Source: Pseudodesulfovibrio sp. 5S69
GTDB lineage: Bacteria > Desulfobacterota > Desulfovibrionia > Desulfovibrionales > Desulfovibrionaceae
Direction of reading: 5' to 3'
Length of the DNA stretch: 64,000 nt
Assembly (NCBI RefSeq): GCF_037094465.1
Contig: NZ_CP146609.1
Span: 2,475,501 to 2,539,500, forward strand
Below, piece after piece: positions 50,193 through 58,423 of this stretch. Numbering within the stretch: the first letter of the stretch is position 1; every line of letters begins with the position of its first letter. Position numbers and translations under genes: made by a program. The notes beneath the pieces were generated by a model. It saw only the letters and a program-made list of their open reading frames with translations, made no database searches and was not told the DNA's origin.

Positions 50193-50774
50193 TCACTGCC
50201 CTGCGTATTCGCCGAGCCTGTCCCACAGTTTCTCCTCGCCCTTGCCGGTTTTGCTTGAAAAGAGCACCGGCGCGCGATCCTGCTGGAGGATGTCCTGCCA
50301 CTGCTTCTGGAGTTTGGCCAGCTCGCGTTGCTTGGGCTTGTCCGCCTTGGTCAGGATGGGAATGACCGGGATGCCGAGGCCGCGCACGTAACTGGTCAGC
50401 TCCAGGTCGATCTTCTGCGGGGAGAGCCGCGAGTCCAGGAGCACGGCCACGGCCTTGAGGCGCTGGTTGTCCTTCATGTAGGCCTCGATGAGCTTGGCCC
50501 ACTTGAGCCGTTCCTGCTTGGAGCACTTGGCGTAACCGTAGCCGGGCAGGTCCACCAGGAAGTAGCCGTCCGGCTGCACGCGGTAGTAGTTGAGGCTGCG
50601 CGTCTTGCCGGGCTTGGAGCTGATCTTGGCCAGGGACTTGCGTCCGGCCAGCCGGTTGACCAGCGAGGACTTGCCCACGTTGGACCGGCCCGCCAGGGCG
50701 ATCTGGGGCTCGTCAACATCCTCAAGCTGCTTGATTTCGTATATTGTTTTGACTAACTCGATGGTTCGGTTCAT
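50193..50774 (-). CDS. engB: Ribosome-biogenesis GTPase EngB/YsxC
   Basis: A 193-aa TRAFAC GTPase: G1 AGRSNVGKSSLVN, switch region SSKPGKTRSLNYY, G3 VDLPGYGYAK, G4 ILTKADK, G5 FSSKTGKGE. Needed for large ribosomal subunit assembly. ATG 50774 gives the normal length; the longer frame upstream has no homology. Confidence 0.95.
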   Translation of the reverse strand: MNRTIELVKTIYEIKQLEDVDEPQIALAGRSNVGKSSLVNRLAGRKSLAKISSKPGKTRSLNYYRVQPDGYFLVDLPGYGYAKCSKQERLKWAKLIEAYMKDNQRLKAVAVLLDSRLSPQKIDLELTSYVRGLGIPVIPILTKADKPKQRELAKLQKQWQDILQQDRAPVLFSSKTGKGEEKLWDRLGEYAGQ

Positions 50775-50886
50775 AAAGAGGTACCGTTTCGGCAATTGGT
50801 TTTCGAACGCCCCTAATGTTCTTTTTTTCGCGGGGCGCGTCAAGGAGAGCGGGGAATACACCATACCGCCGCACAAGGGAAGACGC

Positions 50887-51345
50887 ATGGACAAGCTCAA
50901 AATTCTGATCATGAACGGCCCCAATCTCGGTCATATCGGTACCCGCCAGCCCGAGATCTACGGATCAAAGACCATGGACGACATGCCCGTGCTCCTTGCC
51001 CAGGTCATGGGCGGCAAGGGCGCGGAGGTCACGCTGGAGCATTTCCAGTCCAACTCCGAGGGCGCGCTCATCGACCGGCTGGAACAGGCCCGCGAACAGG
51101 GCGTGGACGGCGTGGTCTTCAATGCCGGTGCCTACACCCACACCTCGCTCGCCCTGGCCGACTGCCTGGCCTGGATCGGCATCCCCTGCGTGGAGGTGCA
51201 CATCAGCAACATCTGGGCGCGCACGGACCAACCTCTGCGCCAGCAGTCCCTTATGGGCGAGAGGTGCGTCGGCGTGATTGCCGGATTCGGGATTCTGGGT
51301 TATGCCCTCGGTGTCCAGGCGCTGTACCAGCGGCTCCGGGGCTGA
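50887..51345 (+). CDS. aroQ: Type II 3-dehydroquinate dehydratase
   Basis: A 152-aa small dodecameric dehydroquinase: ILIMNGPNLGHIGTRQPEIYGSKTMDD (loop with catalytic Arg and Tyr), SNSEGALIDRLEQAREQGVDGVVFNAGAYTHTSLALADCL, VEVHISNIWARTD and AGFGILGYALGVQAL. It catalyses the third step of the shikimate pathway. Followed after 52 bp by efp, a frequent order in this lineage. Confidence 0.95.
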   Translation: MDKLKILIMNGPNLGHIGTRQPEIYGSKTMDDMPVLLAQVMGGKGAEVTLEHFQSNSEGALIDRLEQAREQGVDGVVFNAGAYTHTSLALADCLAWIGIPCVEVHISNIWARTDQPLRQQSLMGERCVGVIAGFGILGYALGVQALYQRLRG

Positions 51346-51397
51346 TTCCACCTGAAAAATACCCGGGGAAATCCCGGAAACCATTTGGAGACAATAT

Positions 51398-51955
51398 ATG
51401 ATTTCAACCAAGGATTTCAGGACCGGCCTGAAGATCGAGATTGACGGAAAGCCCTTCGAGATTATCGAGTTCCAGCACTTCAAGCCCGGCAAGGGCGGGG
51501 CCATGGTGCGCACCAAGCTGCGCCAGATGATGACCGGCCAGGTGCTGGACAAGACCTTCCGCTCCGGCGAAAAGGTCGACAAGCCGGACATGTCCGTGAC
51601 CGAGATGCAGTACATCTTCCGGGACGGCGAAAATTTCGTGTTCATGGATCTCGAGACCTATGAGCAGATGCACGTGCCCGGCGACAATGTGGGCCCGCAG
51701 GGCGGCTTCATCAAAGAAGGCGACACCGTGAAGGTCCTCCTGTACAACGGCGAACTCATCGGCGTGGACCTGCCCGCCAACGTCAGCCTCAAGGTGGCCC
51801 AGACCGATCCCGGCATCCAGGGCGACCGCGTGTCCAATGCCACCAAGCCCGCCACCATGGAGACGGGCTTGAAGGTCAACGTCCCGCTGTTCATCAACGA
51901 GGGCGACGTCATCAAGGTCGACACCCGGAGCGGAGAGTACCTTGGTCGCGAATAA
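51398..51955 (+). CDS. efp: Elongation factor P
   Basis: A 185-aa protein of three beta-barrels. Domain I holds the loop [15 protein letters not shown], whose Lys at the tip (PGKGG) enters the peptidyl-transferase centre; domains II/III end in [24 protein letters not shown]. It relieves stalling at polyproline. Normal length; GGAG before the ATG. Confidence 0.96.
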   Translation: MISTKDFRTGLKIEIDGKPFEIIEFQHFKPGKGGAMVRTKLRQMMTGQVLDKTFRSGEKVDKPDMSVTEMQYIFRDGENFVFMDLETYEQMHVPGDNVGPQGGFIKEGDTVKVLLYNGELIGVDLPANVSLKVAQTDPGIQGDRVSNATKPATMETGLKVNVPLFINEGDVIKVDTRSGEYLGRE

Positions 51956-52042
51956 AGCGGACTTGCAACACCTTGTGTAAATTGCGTAAAAAAGGTCGTG
52001 GGCGGGTTGCCGTCCAGGACCTTTTTTATCAAGTGAGGCTCA

Positions 52043-54274
52043 ATGGCGAGACGACGGAAAACCACGGTCAAGACGGAGAAAAGGAAAGGGCGCGGCAACG
52101 AGTTCATCGGGCTGTTCTTTCTCTTTCTTTCCGCTTTCCTTTTCTTAAGCATCCTTTCCTTCAGCCCCGGTGACCCGAGCTTCAACCAGGCCGTCACCGC
52201 CGGGCGGAAGGTCCAGAACGTGGTTGGCTACGCGGGGTCCTATTGTGCCGGCTTCCTGGTGGAAATGTTCGGCATGGGGGCCGTGTTCTGGCCCCTGTAC
52301 TTTCTCTACCTCGGCCTGACCCGGTTCGTGGCCCGGCTGAAGCTCTCGCCCATACGCTGGCTGGGCATCATCGGCCTGGTCGTCGCCTTCGAGGCCTGGG
52401 CCATGCACCCGTGGTTCTTCACCGTGCCCGAGGACGCTTACGGCCTCATAGGTTCCGGCTTCTTCGGCCGGTCCATCATCACTAAATATACCATGCCGTA
52501 TCTGCGGCCCGTGGGCACGTTCCTGCTCTGGCTGTTCGTGACCATCATCTCCCTGCAGGCCGTGGTCGGCTTCACTTGGGCCTCGGTCTGGGCCTTGCTG
52601 GTCCGTTGGTGGGGAATCTACAGAGAAGGTGCGATTTTGCGGGCTGAAAAGCGGGCCGAGCGCCGCGCTGCCAAGACCCTGGCCAAGGAACAGGAGCCGG
52701 AACCGGCCGAAGAGGACATGGGCCTCCAGTTCGTGGACCTCGATGCCGGTGAGGAAAACCGTCCGTCCAAGGCCCCCAAACCCAAGCCCGCCAAGCCCAA
52801 GCCCGCACCGGCCAAACCGGCCGCGGCCAAGGCCCCTGCGGGGCCGGGCGGGTTGCCCAGCACGGAGCTGCTCACCGCGCCGCCTGCCCAGAAGACCTCT
52901 CAGACACCGGCCGTGTTGCAGCCTCTGGCCGACCGGTTAAAGGAATGTCTGAATGATTTTAATGTCCAGGGTGAGATGCAGCGGGTGATTCCAGGTCCGG
53001 TGGTGACCATGTTTGAGTTCAAGCCCGCGCCCGGCATCAAGGTCTCCAAGATCGAGGGGCTGACCGACAACATCGCCTTGGCTCTGCGCGCGGAGTCCGT
53101 GCGCATCGAGGCCCCCATTCCGGGCAAGGACAGCGTGGGCGTCGAGATACCGAACATCGACCGGGAGATGGTCTATCTGCGCGAGATCCTGGAATCCAAG
53201 GAGTTCACCGGTTCCAAGTCTCCGTTGACCCTGGCGCTGGGCAAGGACATCCAGGGGGGCACCAAGGTGGCCGACCTGGCGCGTATGCCGCACCTGCTGG
53301 TGGCGGGCGCCACCGGCGCGGGCAAGTCCGTGGGCATCAACGGGTTCCTGCTCTCCCTGCTGTACAAGGCCGGGCCCGAGGACGTGAAGCTCCTCCTGGT
53401 GGACCCCAAGCGCATCGAGCTGGCCCCCTACGCGGACCTGCCGCATCTGGTTCATCCTGTGGTCACGGACATGAACATGGCCAAAAGCGCGCTGGAATGG
53501 GCGGTCTTCGAGATGGACTGCCGATACGAGAAGATGGCCCAGCTCGGCGTACGCAACATCGAGGGATACAATAAGAAGCTCGAAGAATTGGGCGACAATC
53601 TGCCCGAGGAATTCGAGCACATGAAGCACATGCCGTACCTGGTCATCATCATTGATGAGCTCGCCGACCTGATGATGACCGCGGCCAAGGAAGTAGAGCA
53701 GTGCATCGTGCGTCTGGCCCAGCTGGCCCGGGCCGCAGGCATTCACCTGATCCTGGCCACCCAGCGGCCGAGCGTGGACGTGGTCACCGGCCTGATCAAG
53801 GCCAACTTCCCCACCCGCATCTCCTTTTTCGTGACCTCCAAGTTCGATTCCCGAACCATCCTCGACGCCGTTGGCGCGGAGCGGCTGCTGGGCAAGGGCG
53901 ACATGCTCTTCAAGCCGAGCGGCGGCAAGCTCAAGCGGATGCACGGTGCGTACGTGGACGAGACGGAAATTGCGCATGTGGTCGATTTCTGGAAGAACGC
54001 CGTGCCCCAGGAGTTCGACCTCGATTTCAGCGAATGGAGCCCCAACGCGGGCAACGACGCGGGCCCCGGCGGGGTCGGCAACTCGGGCGATCCGGTTTAC
54101 GACGAAGCGGTACAGTTCGTGCTTTCCCAGGGCAAAGCGTCCATATCCCTGTTGCAGCGCAGGCTGCGCATCGGGTTCAATCGCGCGGCCCGGTTCATCG
54201 AACAGATGGAAATGGACGGCATCCTCGGCCCCCAGGAGGGGAGCAAGCCGCGCAAGGTCATCAAGCCGGAATAA
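52043..54274 (+). CDS. ftsK: DNA translocase FtsK
   Basis: A 743-aa protein. N-terminus: four membrane segments (from IGLFFLFLSAFLFLSILSF to about residue 190). Linker of Pro/Lys/Ala repeats (KAPKPKPAKPKPAPAKPAAAKAP). Motor from about 290: VAGATGAGKSVGING (Walker A), LVIIIDELADLMM (Walker B), ATQRPSVDVVTGLIKANFPTRI. C-terminal gamma winged helix (YDEAVQFVLSQGKASISLLQRRLRIGFNRAARFIEQME) reads KOPS and activates XerCD. It pumps chromosome termini at the septum. Confidence 0.95.
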   Translation: MARRRKTTVKTEKRKGRGNEFIGLFFLFLSAFLFLSILSFSPGDPSFNQAVTAGRKVQNVVGYAGSYCAGFLVEMFGMGAVFWPLYFLYLGLTRFVARLKLSPIRWLGIIGLVVAFEAWAMHPWFFTVPEDAYGLIGSGFFGRSIITKYTMPYLRPVGTFLLWLFVTIISLQAVVGFTWASVWALLVRWWGIYREGAILRAEKRAERRAAKTLAKEQEPEPAEEDMGLQFVDLDAGEENRPSKAPKPKPAKPKPAPAKPAAAKAPAGPGGLPSTELLTAPPAQKTSQTPAVLQPLADRLKECLNDFNVQGEMQRVIPGPVVTMFEFKPAPGIKVSKIEGLTDNIALALRAESVRIEAPIPGKDSVGVEIPNIDREMVYLREILESKEFTGSKSPLTLALGKDIQGGTKVADLARMPHLLVAGATGAGKSVGINGFLLSLLYKAGPEDVKLLLVDPKRIELAPYADLPHLVHPVVTDMNMAKSALEWAVFEMDCRYEKMAQLGVRNIEGYNKKLEELGDNLPEEFEHMKHMPYLVIIIDELADLMMTAAKEVEQCIVRLAQLARAAGIHLILATQRPSVDVVTGLIKANFPTRISFFVTSKFDSRTILDAVGAERLLGKGDMLFKPSGGKLKRMHGAYVDETEIAHVVDFWKNAVPQEFDLDFSEWSPNAGNDAGPGGVGNSGDPVYDEAVQFVLSQGKASISLLQRRLRIGFNRAARFIEQMEMDGILGPQEGSKPRKVIKPE

Positions 54275-54288
54275 TTGGAGTAAGCAAT

Positions 54289-54981
54289 ATGTCTAGATTT
54301 TTTGTTGCCGTTTTCGTCATCGTTTCCCTGCTGTTGTTCCCAGTCTTTGCAGGAGCGGTCGAGCCCGTCCCGGCGCAGGATCTGCCGGACCTGATTCAGA
54401 AGCGATATGAGTCTATTAAAACATTTCGGGCCGACTTCACCCAGGAGTTGACCAATGTGGCCAGCGGCGAAGTGGAGAAGCGCGAGGGCAAGATCTGGTT
54501 TCGGCAGCCTTCCCAGGTTCGCTGGGAGACTTCGGCCCCGGAAAAGGAGTTGCTCGTGGTCGGGCCCAAGTTCGCCTGGGACTATATCCCGGACGAGGAA
54601 CTGGCCATCAAATACGGGGTAAGCGCGCTGCTTGATTCCAAGACGATCCTGCGGTTTCTTTCGGGCCGGGCCAACATCAAGGAGGATTTCGTGGTCAAGA
54701 CCGAGTGGCCTGGCGCGGACGAGGTTCGCGCCAAGTGGGGCAAGGAGCTGACGGTTTTGCAGCTGGTGCCCAAGGAGGCCGAACCGGGGATGGTCCTGGC
54801 CTTTGTCGGCGTGGAGCCGGGCACCGGCCTGCTCAGGCAGGTCATGATCGTGGATTTTTACGGCAACGGCAATGAGGTCAAGTTGTCCAATGTCGAGACC
54901 GACGTGGACCTTGCCCCGGACATGTTCACCTTCACCCCGCCCAAGGGCACGCAGGTGGAGGACAACACCCAGGGGTTCTAG
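54289..54981 (+). CDS. lolA: Outer-membrane lipoprotein carrier LolA
   Basis: A 230-aa periplasmic protein: signal peptide (FFVAVFVIVSLLLFPVFAGA), then the LolA pattern YESIKTFRADFTQELTNVASGEVEKREGKIWFRQPSQVRWE and late NEVKLSNVETDVDLAPDMFTFTPPKGTQV. It carries lipoproteins from LolCDE across the periplasm. GGAG 8 nt before the ATG; 14 bp after ftsK. The stop overlaps the convergent pseudouridine synthase stop. Confidence 0.92.
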   Translation: MSRFFVAVFVIVSLLLFPVFAGAVEPVPAQDLPDLIQKRYESIKTFRADFTQELTNVASGEVEKREGKIWFRQPSQVRWETSAPEKELLVVGPKFAWDYIPDEELAIKYGVSALLDSKTILRFLSGRANIKEDFVVKTEWPGADEVRAKWGKELTVLQLVPKEAEPGMVLAFVGVEPGTGLLRQVMIVDFYGNGNEVKLSNVETDVDLAPDMFTFTPPKGTQVEDNTQGF

Positions 54982-55733
54982 AGGCCGACCTCTTTCTTCA
55001 GAGCCGCCGTCTCCCCGGCGGTCAGTTCGCGCCACGCGCCGGGCTTGAGGTCGCCCAGGGCCACCGGGCCCTGCTGTACGCGTTTGAGGCGCAGGATGGT
55101 CAGCCCGAACTCGTCGCACATCCGGCGAATCTGCCGGTTCACTCCCTGAATGAGCGTGATTTCAAGCTGTTGCGTTCCAGCTATCGGTTTTTTCAGACGT
55201 ACCTTGGCCGGGGCGAGCTTCTCCCCTTCTTTGAGGGTCATGCCGGTACGCATGGCCTGCACCGCCTTTTGCGGCACCGAGCCCCGTATGGTCACGACGT
55301 AGACCTTGGGCAGGTGGTATTTGGGGTGGGTCAGCCGGTAGCAGAGGTCGCCGTCCGTGGTCAGCAGGAGCAGTCCTTCTGAAAAGAAGTCGAGCCTGCC
55401 GACGGGGAAGGGGCGTTTTTTACGAATTTCGGGCGGCAGGAGGTCGAGGACGGTCTTGCGGCCCTGGGGGTCGCTGGCCGTGGTCACGGTCTCCACCGGC
55501 TTGTGCAGCATGAGGGTCAGGTCGCCTGCGCTCGCCTTCAGGCCGATGGCCTTCCCGTCAACCGCCACTTCATCCTTGGCCGGATTGACCTGGACGCCGG
55601 GGGAGTCGGCGGTCTTGCCGTTGACGGTCACCCGTCCGGCAAAGACCATGTCGTCGGCGCCGCGCCGGGACGCGACGCCGCATTGGGCGATGAATTTGTT
55701 CAGCCGTATGGTATCGGAAGGGGCGTTGGGCAT
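54978..55733 (-). CDS. Ribosomal pseudouridine synthase (RluB/RsuA family)
   Basis: A 251-aa enzyme: S4 RNA-binding domain residues 8-65 (IRLNKFIAQCGVASRRGADDMVFAGRVTVNG), catalytic domain with GRLDFFSEGLLLLTTDGDLCYRLTHPKY (Asp nucleophile) and QLEITLIQGVNRQIRRMCDEFG. It converts U to pseudouridine in rRNA; RluB (23S) is most likely by sequence style, RluE/F or RsuA possible. ATG 55733 chosen as it directly precedes homologous sequence. Confidence 0.92.
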   Translation of the reverse strand: MPNAPSDTIRLNKFIAQCGVASRRGADDMVFAGRVTVNGKTADSPGVQVNPAKDEVAVDGKAIGLKASAGDLTLMLHKPVETVTTASDPQGRKTVLDLLPPEIRKKRPFPVGRLDFFSEGLLLLTTDGDLCYRLTHPKYHLPKVYVVTIRGSVPQKAVQAMRTGMTLKEGEKLAPAKVRLKKPIAGTQQLEITLIQGVNRQIRRMCDEFGLTILRLKRVQQGPVALGDLKPGAWRELTAGETAALKKEVGL

Positions 55734-55743
55734 GCCCCGTCTT

Positions 55744-56358
55744 CTAGACCTGAATGGACTTGGTGGCAAGCTGGAAGCTGGTGACCACGTCGAGCATGTT
55801 GGTCACGTCGCCCACGGCCCGCTTGTCGGTCAGGCCGAAGAACTCCAGACAGGTGCCGCAGACCAGGATGGACACGCCGCTCTTTTCGAGCTTCTGCAGC
55901 TCTTCCAGGCATCGGCTGCCGGGCACGGCCAGCTTCACGCCTCCGTTGACCAGGATGATGCGCCACAGCTCGTCGCCCAATTCCTTGAGGGTGACCATGA
56001 AATTGTACATCAGGTTGCCGCCGAGCGTGTCGTCGCCCGAGCCGATGACGTCCGTGGGCACGAAGACCAGGATCTTGTCTTTGTCCGCGTTTTGCAACTC
56101 GGCCTCGCTCATGACCGCGCATTCCGGGCACTCGGCCCCGTTCTCGCGCAGGCCGGTGACGATGAAATCCGGACCGGACTTTTCCGCGTGCACGGCGTAT
56201 CCCTGCATGGTCAGGAAACGGGAGACGTTCTCCTTGGCCGCTTCGTTGTCCACGATGACCACCAGTTGGGCCGGGCCATCCTTTTCCACGGCTTCCTTGC
56301 AGCGCAGTACGGGCTGGGGGCAGGGGAGTCCTTTGCAATCGAGGGAAATGTCAGTCAT
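55744..56358 (-). CDS. yedF: YedF-type sulfurtransferase-like protein (TusA + DsrE-like)
   Basis: A 204-aa protein of two domains: TusA-like with SLDCKGLPCPQPVLRCKEAV (CPxP, active Cys about residue 13), then a DsrE/DsrF-like fold (ILVFVPTDVIGSGDDTLGGNLMYNFMVTLKEL ... SGVSILVCGTCLEFFG) with a CGTC near 165. This selenium-metabolism family (YedF) co-occurs with selenophosphate synthetase in many anaerobes, though no sel genes are seen nearby here. Confidence 0.9.
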   Translation of the reverse strand: MTDISLDCKGLPCPQPVLRCKEAVEKDGPAQLVVIVDNEAAKENVSRFLTMQGYAVHAEKSGPDFIVTGLRENGAECPECAVMSEAELQNADKDKILVFVPTDVIGSGDDTLGGNLMYNFMVTLKELGDELWRIILVNGGVKLAVPGSRCLEELQKLEKSGVSILVCGTCLEFFGLTDKRAVGDVTNMLDVVTSFQLATKSIQV

Positions 56359-56523
56359 ATCTACTCCTTGATTCTGAAATGCTGCCCAGAATACGTTCGT
56401 TGGTCAAATTGATATGCTGCATTGAAAGCAAATGATAGAAAGATCGTCTCAATACTCATCGGCACTTGCCCTTCGGCCCGCGAGCCGGTAGAGAAATAGA
56501 AATCTGAAATCGAGCGTCTCAAC

Positions 56524-57171
56524 ATGAAAATACCGATTGATCCCGCCGCATTCGCGCCCGTCCTCGCCTGGCTGTTCAAGCTGTGGGTGCGGACCATCCG
56601 ATTCGAGCCTGCCCGAGACAACACCGATTTTGTTGCCCGGAACGAGCGCGGCGAACCCACGATCCTCGCCTTGTGGCATGGCGAAATATTTCCGGCGACC
56701 GCCTTCGGCCATACCTTGACCTCTCAGGTGGTGACCTTCGTCAGCCAGTCCAAGGACGGCGAGGTGATCGCCCGGGTGTTGGAGCGCATCGGCCACACCA
56801 CGGTGCGCGGCTCAAGCACCAGGGGCGGGGTCCGGGCCCTGCTCCAGGCCAAGCGCATCATGGAAAGGGAGAACCGCATGGCCGTCTTCACCGTTGACGG
56901 CCCCAAGGGGCCTCGCCACAAGCCCAAGGAAGGGATCATCTTTCTCGCCCAGCGGGCCGGGGCCAAGATCGTTCCCATCCGGGCCTATCCCGTGCGCAAG
57001 AAAGTCTTCGACAAGTCCTGGGACCATTTCGTCCTGCCGTTCCCGTTCACCCGCTGCCCGGTCTACGTCGGCGAGCCCATGGCCGTGACGACCGAAAAGT
57101 TGACCAAAGAGGTCCTCGAACGCGAAACCGCCCGCCTCGAAGCCCGCATGCTCGCCCTCGGGCCGAAGTAG
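56524..57171 (+). CDS. DUF374-family lysophospholipid acyltransferase-like protein
   Basis: A 215-aa protein with TILALWHGEIFPATAFGHT, VSQSKDGEVIARVLERIGHTTVRGSSTRGGVRALLQAKRIM, TVDGPKGPRHKPKEGIIFLAQRAGAKIVPIRAYP, the DUF374 pattern near lipid A acyltransferases and PlsC. It likely transfers an acyl chain in lipid A or lipid synthesis at the inner membrane. A bidirectional terminator follows. Confidence 0.85.
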   Translation: MKIPIDPAAFAPVLAWLFKLWVRTIRFEPARDNTDFVARNERGEPTILALWHGEIFPATAFGHTLTSQVVTFVSQSKDGEVIARVLERIGHTTVRGSSTRGGVRALLQAKRIMERENRMAVFTVDGPKGPRHKPKEGIIFLAQRAGAKIVPIRAYPVRKKVFDKSWDHFVLPFPFTRCPVYVGEPMAVTTEKLTKEVLERETARLEARMLALGPK

Positions 57172-57259
57172 GGCGGTGGGGCCCCCTTCCCCCGGCCCCC
57201 CACCCCCCTTTCCTTCCTAAATTTCTTGGTGCCGCTTCGCGGGGTTCAAGCGCGAAGAA

Positions 57260-57297
57260 AAGCCCCCGGCTCGGTGAGTCGGGGGCTTGCGTTTTTT
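57260..57297. terminator. Bidirectional terminator
   Basis: AAGCCCCC ... GGGGGCTT arms (57260-57287) with inner pairing, T run to the right; placed between the convergent acyltransferase and gcvT genes. Confidence 0.8.
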
Positions 57298-57315
57298 CGT
57301 CAGTCTGGCGGAAGG

Positions 57316-58401
57316 TTACTCGGTCTTCATGCGGGCCGTGCCTTCCTTGTAGAAGGGCAGGCTCGTCTTTTTCGCTTCCAGTTCGGCGCGGGCGGTCTTG
57401 ATGATGAAGGTGTCCTTGTCCGCGTCCTCGGCCCGGACGTAAGCCAGGGCGATGCAGTGGCCCAGGCTCGGAGCGAAGGAGCCGCTGGTGATGATGCCGG
57501 TCTTCTCGCCGCCGGGCAGGCAGACCTCGTCGTTGTGCCGGGCCGTGCGGCGGCCTTCGATGGTCAGGGGGATCAGGGATTCGTCCACCCGGCCCAGGCC
57601 GGACTTGCCGATGTACTCGGACTCCTTCTTGAGGAAGAAGCCGGAACCGGCTTCCACCGGAGTGCGCTGTTCGTCCAGGTCCTGGCCGTAGAGCGGATAG
57701 CCGATTTCCAGGCGGAGGGTGTCGCGCGCGCCCAGGCCGACCGGTTCCACGCGTTGGTCGGCGGCCAGCTTTTCCCAGACCTCCAGGGCTTTGTCGGCGG
57801 GCAGGTAGAGCTCGTAGCCCAGCTCGCCCGTGTAGCCGGTGCGGCTGACGATCATGGGGAAGCCGAGCGCCTCGGTCTGCTCGAAATTAAAATATTTCAG
57901 GTGATTCCACTTGGAACCGAAGAGATCGTTGAGCACGTCCAGGCTCTCGGGACCCTGCACGTCGATCTTGCCGGTCTCGTCGCTGATGTCCGTGAAGGAC
58001 AGGCCCCCGGGCAGGTTGGCCGCGATGTGGTCGAAGTCCTTTTGGCGGCAAGCGCCGTTGACCACGAGCATATATTCGTCCTCGGCCAAGCAATAGATGA
58101 TCAGATCGTCGTTGATGCCGCCCGATGCGTTGAGCAGGAAGCCGTAGCGGCATTTTCCGGAGCCCAGCGTGTCCAGGTCGTGGCTGACGATCTTGTTCAA
58201 GCCGTCCTTGGCGCCCTGCCCGGAGAGCCTGAACTCGCCCATGTGGCATATGTCGAAAATGCCCGCCTTTTCGCGAGTGTGCTTGTGTTCGATGATGATG
58301 CCCTTGTACTGCACCGGCATGTCGAAGCCTGCGAACGGGGCCATCTTGGCGCCGTTTTCCCGGTGCCACTGGGTGAGCGGGGTGGTTTCAAGGTTTTCCA
58401 A
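57316..58401 (-). CDS. gcvT: Aminomethyltransferase (glycine cleavage T protein)
   Basis: A 361-aa folate enzyme: LTQWHRENGAKMAPFAGFDMPVQYKGI, GIFDICHMGEFRLSGQGA, GGINDDLIIYCLAEDEYMLVVN, SRTGYTGELGYELYLP and the C-terminal barrel. It moves the methylene group from aminomethylated H protein to tetrahydrofolate. The other glycine cleavage genes are not in this window; usual length. Confidence 0.95.
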   Translation of the reverse strand: MENLETTPLTQWHRENGAKMAPFAGFDMPVQYKGIIIEHKHTREKAGIFDICHMGEFRLSGQGAKDGLNKIVSHDLDTLGSGKCRYGFLLNASGGINDDLIIYCLAEDEYMLVVNGACRQKDFDHIAANLPGGLSFTDISDETGKIDVQGPESLDVLNDLFGSKWNHLKYFNFEQTEALGFPMIVSRTGYTGELGYELYLPADKALEVWEKLAADQRVEPVGLGARDTLRLEIGYPLYGQDLDEQRTPVEAGSGFFLKKESEYIGKSGLGRVDESLIPLTIEGRRTARHNDEVCLPGGEKTGIITSGSFAPSLGHCIALAYVRAEDADKDTFIIKTARAELEAKKTSLPFYKEGTARMKTE

Positions 58402-58423
58402 TGTATGCTCCTTGCGGTAGTTG